A stretch of 6,017 nt of DNA. It comes from Clostridia bacterium. Its GTDB lineage: Bacteria > Bacillota_A > Clostridia > Christensenellales > UBA1242. The notes under the pieces were generated by a model. It was not told the origin of the DNA. It made no database searches and saw nothing but the letters and a program-made list of their open reading frames with translations. Below are positions 1 through 5,700 of the stretch, piece by piece. Numbering within the stretch: the stretch's first letter is position 1; each line of letters starts with the position of its first letter. The DNA is taken from assembly GCA_028701635.1 (NCBI GenBank), contig JAQVQJ010000083.1, positions 1 through 6,017 of the forward strand, given 5' to 3'. The position numbers and the translations under genes were made by a program.

Positions 1-392
1 GCTTGGTCTTCCATGTGATGGGCGAGTGCGACTTTATCCACAATCTTCTTTTTTATTAATGATTCAAAAACTCCATACCTTGCATCGCGAGCAGCAGTTT
101 CAACGGATTGATTTGAATCTTTCATTTTCTTTTTAACATCAACTTTGAATTTATATGCTCTGATTCTATTTTTTTTGCAGTAGTTTAATACAAAGAAGGC
201 ATCTTGTGCACTTGTTGTTCGTAAGCTATGATCGATGTGAATAGCAACTACCTCAAATTCAAGTTCATCTTGTAGACTTGCAAGATAATGAAGTAATGCC
301 ATTGAATCTTGACCGCCACTAACTGCGACTCCAATGGTTTCGTTTTTCTTAATTAATTTTTTTTCAGTAATTGTTTCTAAAACTTTATTCAT
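1..392 (-). CDS. tilS: tRNA(Ile)-lysidine synthetase TilS, N-terminal part (cut by window edge)
   Basis: This is the first 130 codons of a minus-strand gene whose 3' part lies outside the window. TilS is a cytoplasmic PP-loop ATPase that joins lysine to C34 of the CAU-anticodon isoleucine tRNA, so that the tRNA reads AUA codons. Visible motifs are the ATP-binding PP-loop SGGQDS at residues 25-30 followed by MALL, the AIHIDHSLR segment near residues 54-62, an AARDARY stretch around residues 107-113, and LAHHMEDQA at the cut end. The last matches the family's AHHxDDQAET motif. The ATG at 390-392 follows AAAGGAT with a five-base A spacer, which supports this start. The gene is divergent from spo0A and has its own probable promoter. 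TtcA-type tRNA thiolases share the PP-loop, but the DHSLR and AHHMEDQA context fits TilS better. The C-terminal domains cannot be assessed. Confidence 0.93.
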   Translation of the reverse strand, partial: MNKVLETITEKKLIKKNETIGVAVSGGQDSMALLHYLASLQDELEFEVVAIHIDHSLRTTSAQDAFFVLNYCKKNRIRAYKFKVDVKKKMKDSNQSVETAARDARYGVFESLIKKKIVDKVALAHHMEDQ

Positions 393-419
393 TTTTTATC
401 CTTTTTCAACTAAGTATGT

Positions 420-447
420 ATTATATATCATTATAAAAAAATTGCAA
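420..447 (-). promoter_or_regulatory. Probable sigma-A promoter for tilS
   Basis: On the minus strand, TTGCAA (442-447) and a perfect TATAAT (complement of 420-425) are separated by 16 bases. The -10 lies 27 bases upstream of the tilS ATG, leaving a short leader that contains the AAAGGAT ribosome binding site. The -35 matches the TTGACA consensus at 4 of 6 positions. The call rests on motif match and position in very AT-rich DNA. Confidence 0.55.
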
Positions 448-467
448 GTATAATACAGTCTTTTTTT

Positions 468-497
468 GTTGAAATTGAAAGCGAAAGTATAGAATTT
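468..497 (+). promoter_or_regulatory. Possible sigma-H-type promoter for spo0A
   Basis: ATAGAATTT at 489-497 fits the sigma-H -10 consensus RNNGAATWW. GTTGAAATT at 468-476 fits the -35 consensus RNAGGAWWW with two mismatches, and the spacer is 12 bases. In Bacillus subtilis the sporulation promoter of spo0A is sigma-H dependent, so the class is biologically sensible. An alternative sigma-A reading is TTGTTG (466-471), 18 bases, TAGAAT (490-495). Both are weak, and such matches are common by chance in AT-rich DNA. Confidence 0.3.
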
Positions 498-668
498 TAG
501 TGGTTTGTAGGGAATTATTAATTTAAAAATCAAAAAAAAGTAAAGAGTTTCTACATTATTCAACATCATAGAGCATTTTTTGATGTTTTTTGTGCATTTT
601 CAATAAAAAAATTTTTTTCTTTGCCTATTAACTATGTTAATCTCATTATATTGCTCGCTATGCGAGAA

Positions 669-675
669 AAGGGGG
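669..675 (+). promoter_or_regulatory. Ribosome binding site that sets the spo0A GTG start
   Basis: AAGGGGG at 669-675 sits five bases before the GTG at 681. It overlaps the only in-frame upstream ATG region (ATG at 660), which itself has no Shine-Dalgarno sequence. This spacing favours translation from the GTG. Confidence 0.7.
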
Positions 676-680
676 AGAGT

Positions 681-1490
681 GTGATTGAGGAAAATGTTAA
701 AACAAGAGTTTTTATTGCAGATTGTAACTCGGAATTAAGAAAAAACATATCTGACATTTTTAAAAGGGGGAAAAACTTTGAGATAGCAGGAGAGGCAAAT
801 GATGGCGAAGAAACATTTAATGCTTTAAAAAAGTGTGATGCTGATGTCTTAATTATGGATATCATATTACCAGGATTAGATGGCTTTGCACTTATAGAAG
901 CAATATTGAAAACAAACGAAATTATGAAAAAACCTAAAATTGTTGTTACTTCTTCTGTTGCTCATGATGGGTTTATCACAAAAGCTATGCAATTGGGGGT
1001 TAGCTATTTTATGATAAAGCCAGTAAACGAAAATATTTTAATTGACAGAGTTAAAGAAGTTTGTGATGCAGGTAATAAAAAGATTTCAACAGTTTATTCA
1101 AATGATATGACATTGGAAAATGCTAGCGGAAAATTTAAAGCTAAAATAGTAGAAGAAAAAATAACTAATATTTTTATAACTGTTGGGATTCCAGCTCATA
1201 TAAAAGGGTATCAATTTTTAAGAGAAGCAATTAAATTAGCGATTGATAAGCCGGAAATAATAAATTCAATAACAAAACATTTATATCCAACAATAGCTGA
1301 AAAATTTGAAACAAGTGCGAGTAAAGTTGAGCGAGCCATTCGCCACGCGATAGAAGTTGCTTGGAATAGAGGTAAAATTGAAAACATAAATGCCATATTT
1401 GGACTTAAAGTATATAACAGTAACGAAAAGCCAACAAACGGAGAATTTATAGCGCTTGTTGCAGATAAAATGCTTATAGAAGGCGCTTAA
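681..1490 (+). CDS. spo0A: Sporulation response regulator Spo0A
   Basis: Spo0A is the cytoplasmic transcription factor that, when phosphorylated, commits Firmicutes to endospore formation. From the GTG at 681 the product is 269 residues, close to the 267 of B. subtilis. The receiver domain spans about residues 7-128, with phosphoacceptor D60 in LIMDIILPGLDG, conserved T90 and K113 (IKP). A linker of about 30 residues follows. The Spo0A effector domain covers about 160-269, with GIPAHIKGYQFLREAI and recognition-helix region SASKVERAIRHAIEVAW (from about 212), nearly identical to known Spo0A. A longer in-frame TTG start at 621 would add 20 unconserved residues and lacks a ribosome binding site, so I reject it. 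One oddity is that the acidic pair of the Mg-binding pocket reads AD-C-N (D14, C15) instead of ADDN. The neighbour is tilS, not spoIVB as in Bacillus. The gene appears monocistronic, ending in an intrinsic terminator. Confidence 0.97.
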   Translation: MIEENVKTRVFIADCNSELRKNISDIFKRGKNFEIAGEANDGEETFNALKKCDADVLIMDIILPGLDGFALIEAILKTNEIMKKPKIVVTSSVAHDGFITKAMQLGVSYFMIKPVNENILIDRVKEVCDAGNKKISTVYSNDMTLENASGKFKAKIVEEKITNIFITVGIPAHIKGYQFLREAIKLAIDKPEIINSITKHLYPTIAEKFETSASKVERAIRHAIEVAWNRGKIENINAIFGLKVYNSNEKPTNGEFIALVADKMLIEGA

Positions 1491-1491
1491 C

Positions 1492-1545
1492 AAAAGAGTA
1501 AATTAAAGAATTGGTAACACGCAATGATTGATTTGCTCTTTTTTT
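1492..1545 (+). terminator. Intrinsic terminator of spo0A
   Basis: The arms are at 1492-1506 and 1528-1542 and pair over 15 positions, two of them G-U wobbles. A run of seven T ends at 1545. The 21-base loop can form a small inner ATTG/CAAT helix (1510-1513 with 1522-1525). It begins two bases after the spo0A stop codon. Confidence 0.85.
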
Positions 1546-1621
1546 AAATTAATTTTTTACAATCAAGCTCATATAATTTTGGGTTCGTTTGTATAAAATA
1601 AATTAAAGATTTTCTACTTAC

Positions 1622-1646
1622 AAAAAAACCCACATAAAAGTGGGTT
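1622..1646 (-). terminator. Intrinsic terminator of the ruvX–DUF1292–TM2 operon (possibly bidirectional)
   Basis: A perfect 7-bp stem joins AACCCAC (1627-1633) and GTGGGTT (1640-1646) across a six-base loop. On the minus strand it is followed by a T run (complement of 1622-1628). It lies 25 bases beyond the TM2 gene stop. On the plus strand GTGGGTT is followed by GTTTTT, so it could also back up spo0A termination. Confidence 0.88.
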
Positions 1647-1671
1647 GTTTTTATATTACTATTAAATTCTT

Positions 1672-1890
1672 CTAATTCATAAACTTTATAGTTTTTCCTT
1701 CTTTGTCAGTAAATGTGCTGCATAGAATCATAATAAGATCTACAAGAGCACCAATTCCAAATATTCCAAAGGTTAAAAGCCATAGAATACCTGTCCCTGT
1801 TTTTCCAATCATAAATCTGTGTACTCCTAATGCTCCTAAAAAGAAACATACTATAGCTAATATCCAACCTCTACCATTAAAATCTTGCAT
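1672..1890 (-). CDS. Small TM2-domain membrane protein
   Basis: This 72-residue protein is almost entirely one TM2 domain: two membrane helices joined by a short polar turn. The first helix is about residues 9-22, then HRF at 24-26 and IGKTGTG at 28-34. The second helix is about 35-57, with the typical Asp (D51) in LVDLIMI, and a short tail TDKEGKTI follows. The HRF motif, the following glycines and the Asp late in helix 2 are TM2 family hallmarks. The molecular role of bacterial TM2 proteins is not established, so no function is assigned. Start choice is secure: AAAGGAGA lies four bases before the ATG. It is the last gene of the ruvX operon, 25 bases after DUF1292, and ends at a clear terminator. 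Placement here may be incidental, because TM2 genes occur in many contexts. Confidence 0.88.
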   Translation of the reverse strand: MQDFNGRGWILAIVCFFLGALGVHRFMIGKTGTGILWLLTFGIFGIGALVDLIMILCSTFTDKEGKTIKFMN

Positions 1891-1915
1891 AATTTCTCCT
1901 TTATATTTTTAAATA

Positions 1916-2290
1916 TTATTTCTTTGGTTTTTTAATTTCAGTAGTTTGTTTTGCTTCCTCTTCATCTAAGAGAGTGTAATACTTATCAAACACTTTGATA
2001 GCTGTTTCTTCATTTTGTTCTATTGTTAACAAAGAATGGCCTTCTTCGTCGAAATCAACTAAAAAGACAATAGCTTCATCATCAGAAACACCTTCCATTT
2101 CATCTAATGGTTTTAAAATTGCATAAATATTTTCATTTTCTGGAATTACTGCAACTTGTTCAAATTTTACAGCCTTTTCGTTTTCATCGTAAAGAGTTAC
2201 TGGATCATCGTTATCCTCATTTAAAAGAATATCAAGTATATCCTCTTCTTGTTCTTCAATATCTTTTGGTTTAATTGTTTTTTGTGCCAT
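1916..2290 (-). CDS. DUF1292 family protein (YrzB-like)
   Basis: This is a 124-residue, very acidic cytoplasmic protein without membrane segments. The DUF1292 core covers about residues 32-112. It starts at TLYDENEKAVKFEQVAVI, followed by IYAILKPLDE and the DEAIVFLVDFDEEGHSLLTIE strand region, and ends near FDKYYTLLDEEE. A lysine-rich tail follows. Family function is unknown, but it is a regular neighbour of the RuvX homologue in Firmicutes (yrrK–yrzB in B. subtilis), and that order is kept here. I chose the ATG at 2290 because GGAGG (2296-2300) lies five bases before it. An in-frame ATG at 2302 would add MEET, but it overlaps this ribosome binding site and has none of its own. The gene begins 13 bases after the ruvX stop, so the two are almost certainly cotranscribed. 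Confidence 0.85.
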   Translation of the reverse strand: MAQKTIKPKDIEEQEEDILDILLNEDNDDPVTLYDENEKAVKFEQVAVIPENENIYAILKPLDEMEGVSDDEAIVFLVDFDEEGHSLLTIEQNEETAIKVFDKYYTLLDEEEAKQTTEIKKPKK

Positions 2291-2295
2291 AGTTT

Positions 2296-2300
2296 CCTCC
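2296..2300 (-). promoter_or_regulatory. Ribosome binding site that sets the DUF1292 start
   Basis: GGAGG on the minus strand lies five bases before the ATG at 2290. It overlaps the upstream ATG at 2302-2300, so the shorter start is favoured. Confidence 0.75.
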
Positions 2301-2303
2301 ATT

Positions 2304-2720
2304 TTATTTTTTGTTTAGATAGCTCTCGAGAATTAATGATGCAGCTAATTTATCTATAATTTTTTTTCTTTCTTCTCTGCGTAATCCCGCATCTATCATC
2401 ATCTCCTCGGCTTCTAGTGATGTTAATCTTTCGTCAATGTATTCTATTTTAATATTAGAAGCATTTCCTAAAATATCACCAAAATCACGAGTTTTCCTTG
2501 CCATTTCTCCTTCACTTCCGTCCATATTGAATGGTAAGCCTAATACAATTAAGCTAACTTCTTTTTCTTTTGAAAGATTAATTAGAGTTTCGACATCTTT
2601 TTCTAAATTAATCCTTTTATACGTTTTGTAAGGAGATGCAATAGTTCGTGAAGGATCAGAAAAAGCAATTCCAATTCTAACATCGCCAAAATCTATTGCC
2701 ATAATTCTTCCATCTTTCAT
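2304..2720 (-). CDS. ruvX: RuvX/YqgF-family putative Holliday junction resolvase / pre-16S rRNA nuclease
   Basis: This is a 138-residue RNase H-like fold protein, the same length as B. subtilis YrrK. Visible family motifs are RIMAIDFGDVRIGIAFSD (residues 5-22, catalytic Asp at D10), VLGLPFNMDGSEG (59-71), YIDERLTSLEAEEM (94-107) and IIDKLAASLILESYL (121-135, acidic D123). The family was first described as resolvase-like, and in E. coli the homologue YqgF is implicated in maturing the 16S rRNA 5' end. Which role applies here cannot be read from sequence. It heads an operon with DUF1292 and a TM2 protein. Start choice is uncertain. ATG 2720 keeps the conserved RIM strand but has no ribosome binding site and lies close to the predicted transcription start. 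ATG 2702 (residue 7) has GGAAG upstream but would trim the first beta strand. I keep 2720 on conservation grounds. Confidence 0.93.
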   Translation of the reverse strand: MKDGRIMAIDFGDVRIGIAFSDPSRTIASPYKTYKRINLEKDVETLINLSKEKEVSLIVLGLPFNMDGSEGEMARKTRDFGDILGNASNIKIEYIDERLTSLEAEEMMIDAGLRREERKKIIDKLAASLILESYLNKK

Positions 2721-2731
2721 ATTGCAAAAGC

Positions 2732-2760
2732 ATTATTGCATAAAAAAAGATTTTATGCAA
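2732..2760 (-). promoter_or_regulatory. Probable extended -10 promoter of the ruvX operon
   Basis: On the minus strand, TTGCAT (complement of 2755-2760), a 17-base spacer and AATAAT (complement of 2732-2737) are preceded by TGC, an extended -10. Transcription would begin around 2724-2726. That leaves at most a few bases before the ATG at 2720, or about 23 bases before the ATG at 2702. A perfect inverted repeat coincides with this promoter. Confidence 0.55.
2736..2760. repeat. Perfect 10-5-10 inverted repeat over the ruvX promoter
   Basis: TTGCATAAAA (2736-2745) and TTTTATGCAA (2751-2760) are exact reverse complements separated by AAAGA. The repeat runs from the -35 hexamer into the -10 of the predicted ruvX promoter, so it could be a repressor operator. 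It shares bases with the terminator hairpin of the upstream gene. A third TTGCAA copy lies at 2722-2727. Confidence 0.75.
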
Positions 2761-2786
2761 ATAAAATGAATTTGATAAAATCTTTT
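2742..2786 (-). terminator. Probable intrinsic terminator of the GLUG-repeat gene
   Basis: On the minus strand, AAAAGATTTTAT (complement of 2775-2786) pairs perfectly over 12 bp with ATAAAATCTTTT (complement of 2745-2756) across an 18-base loop. The run of seven T (complement of 2742-2748) begins inside the distal arm and extends three bases past it. It starts five bases after the stop codon of the large gene. The stem has only one G-C pair, so termination may be leaky. Confidence 0.6.
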
Positions 2787-2791
2787 ATTTT

Positions 2792-5700
2792 TTATTCTTC
2801 TTCAACTATTTGAGAAATATTATCTAAGTTTAAATTATTTAATATAGGCAAAGAGCCAATTTCAATAGTCCAGTAAGCTGTAACGCCGACACTGAATCCT
2901 GCGGTTTCATATAATTCTTTTCCCAAAGCGCATTTATCATTTGTTAGGTAGTAAACATTTTGAGTTCTATCAGTTAAAATACTATTTAGGATTGTATCAT
3001 TTTTATTAACATCTGCATTTATGGAACCTTCAGCTCCAATATTTATGATAATTCCTTTAACTGTTCCCAACTTGTCTACACTATAAGCTAATTTTTTATC
3101 TGATGCAAATTGAGTAAGTGAGAATCTTGTGTTTGTATAAGATTCATAATAATATTCGCCATCGCCTACAAAGGTGTTAGAAATATAACAATTTTCAATT
3201 ATTCCAGGTGCTCTAATAAATAAAGCTAATCCAGCAGAGATTGACTCCGATGTACTTCCTGTTAAACTTACAGTGTTATAAGAATTACGTAATGTTCCAC
3301 CTCTTGTTAAATCTGAGTCAAAAGCTAAATTACAAGCAAAACCTCCGATATAAACTCCTGTTACGGAGCCTTTTACATAACACTCTTCTACTGTTCCAAG
3401 AAGGTCAGCCGCAAAACCAGCAGCATAATAACCTGTTATTGAAACATTAGCAAAACATCTTTTAATAAGTCCATCATACCCAATAGATGCGACAAAGCCA
3501 CCAACAACTTGATTTCCTGCATTTATATCTGCAGTAACTGTTGTAAAGAGTTCGCCATCTTTTATTCCATTGTATGAATTTTCTATTTTACCGTCGTTTA
3601 TTCCACAGAATCCACCAAGATAGATTCTTCCACGAGAGTTATCTGTTAAATATCCAGTTTGTACAGAACAATCTATAATTTCGCCCTTGTTATAACCAAC
3701 AGCCCCGCCCATAACTCTTATTACATCGCTTTCAGTTAATATACCAACAATTGTATATGAGCCCTTTATTTTAATGCTTTTAATTAATCCCGTGTTGTAT
3801 CCAACGATACCACCTGCATAAATAGTATTTTCATTATCTAAGGTTAAAGTGTAAACTCCGCTTCTTGTATTTGCGTTTATAGAATAAATAATTTCTTCGT
3901 CTTCACTTTCTTCAGTATTTTGGATTATACCTTTATTTACACCCGCCATAAATCCTGCATATATTGCATTACCAATAGTAATGTTTTCCACATGACAGTT
4001 TGTTATTGTTCCAAGATTAATACCTGCGATACTTCCTGCATATTCTGCATAGTTTATGCTCAAGTCTTCAACAATCAAGTTTTTAACTTCTGCCATTGTG
4101 TTTATAACAGCAAATATAGCGCCAAACTTATATTTATATTCTCCATCTTCTATTACATTGTTAAATGTTATTTTGTTAGAATCTTCACCATCAAAATAAA
4201 TAATATGATTATTTCCATCAAAATTTCCCATAAAAGTAAAATCTGAACCAATAGGAACCCATTCGGTTATGCCGATTAATTTAAGATTTATATCTCTATT
4301 TAGAATATAACTTTGAGATAACCAGAATTTTCTAGATAATGCGGAAACAGAAGTAGATGTCATTTTATTATAATAGAAAGCAAAATCTTCCACATTAGCT
4401 ATTGTGTATATTTCTTCTTCAAATTTTACTTCTTTATCCATTCCATTTTCAAAATTTAATTCAGGAGCTGAATTTCCTTCACTTATAATCCAAGGAGATA
4501 GTAATCCTCCCATGTCCCAATCTTCTGTGATTGATGTTACATATGTATCTTTTTGAAATAGGGCAGAAGAAGTAGTAATTCTTTCAGTAGCTAAATCCCA
4601 AGTTGATCCTCCAAAATCTAAATTAGAATTATCAGAAGAATAGTAGTTACCAATTATCCATTGTCTTCCTGCCCCTTGTACAGTAAGTGGTGTTTTACCA
4701 ATTACTCCACCAGTTTGATCAGTTAAATTATCGCAAGTTATTATAGCTAAATTGTTTTTAACTAATGGATATACTATAATTTCATCTGTAATTTGCTTTT
4801 CACTAATTATCCCTAATATTCCCCCAACATCTATTATAACTTCTTCTTTTTCTTTTGATAGAGTTGCCAAATTTGAAGGAATATTAAATGTAACTTCGGT
4901 CTTATTATTTACAATAGTCGAACCCAAGTTGAACCCTGTTATACCACCCAATGAGATATAACTTTCAGTTTCACTAGCATTAGCAATATCAAAGGTATCT
5001 GCTGTTATTTCTATTTCACCCTTAAAAGAGCTCATAGAAATTGTAGTTCTTGCGTAACCATAATCGCCAACAACACTTCCAGTTTCCTGCCAAGAATTAA
5101 TATCACAGCAACCAACAATTCCACCTACCATTATATAAGCTTCATCAATTTGAGTTTCAGTATTTTGAATAACAGTTGGTTTAACAGAAATATTAGCATT
5201 TGTTATTTCTACTTTACTTATTGTCGCTCCTGTGCTAGCTCCTGCAACAACTCCAACGAAATCATATTGACCTGTTATTGTTGTGTTATTAAATTTGATA
5301 GAATCAATAACTGCAAGGTTAGATAAAGAAGCAAAAAGTCCAGCGCATCTTGTTACGTTGTTATTCTCAAAATTAGAATCATTTATAGTAAGATTGCTTA
5401 TTATTTTATTATTTCCATATATTTGACCAGAAAAATTTAAATCATCTTCATTATTTTCATTGTCTATAAATGAACCTATTGCTTTCCATTCAATTCCAGA
5501 CATATTTATGTCGTTAATTATTTCATAACAAGAAGACAAACTCCAATCTTGAGTTGCTGTTCCATATATCCTAACTTTTCCAATAGACATTAAATCTTCT
5601 GCGGTTTTAACATAGTAAGGTGTTTGTGTACTTTGTCCATTACCTACACGAATTGTGAAAGTAAAAGGACCAAAAGATTCATTTGATGGAGTAACTGTTA

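Larger units (their letters stand above)
393..680. other. Intergenic region between divergent tilS and spo0A
   Basis: This 288-base AT-rich gap carries no supported gene. It holds the tilS promoter near its left end and weak candidate spo0A control signals near 466-497. An AT-rich inverted repeat has AACATCA at 562-568 and TGATGTT at 581-587. Long A and T runs lie around 605-620, and the spo0A ribosome binding site is at the right end. If spo0A transcription starts near 500, its untranslated leader is roughly 180 bases. I see no riboswitch fold or small ORF with a ribosome binding site. Confidence 0.6.

Noticed and set aside
621..680. Longer spo0A reading from TTG at 621 or ATG at 660
   Set aside because: Neither has a ribosome binding site, the added residues match nothing in Spo0A, and the GTG at 681 has AAGGGGG five bases upstream and gives the family length.
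632..1493. Minus-strand open frames inside spo0A (632-865, 1211-1396, 1281-1493)
   Set aside because: They are antisense shadows of a conserved gene with no recognisable product.
1546..1621. Search of the gap between the two convergent terminators for a small RNA or gene
   Set aside because: AT-rich, no stem with a T run other than the listed terminators, and no ORF with a ribosome binding site.
1703..1912. Plus-strand open frame over the TM2 gene
   Set aside because: It is antisense to a TM2 gene that has a strong ribosome binding site and family motifs.
2291..2302. ATG at 2302 as the DUF1292 start
   Set aside because: It overlaps the GGAGG that serves the ATG at 2290 and has no ribosome binding site of its own.
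2723..2740. Third small hairpin TGCAA/TTGCA just upstream of ruvX
   Set aside because: Only five base pairs with an eight-base loop; too weak to list alone, though it repeats the TTGCAA word of the larger palindrome.
3241..4961. Plus-strand open frames opposite the GLUG gene (3241-3450, 3920-4246, 4752-4961)
   Set aside because: They lie wholly antisense to a long coding frame with clear repeat structure, have low-complexity or unfamiliar translations, and show no ribosome binding site.
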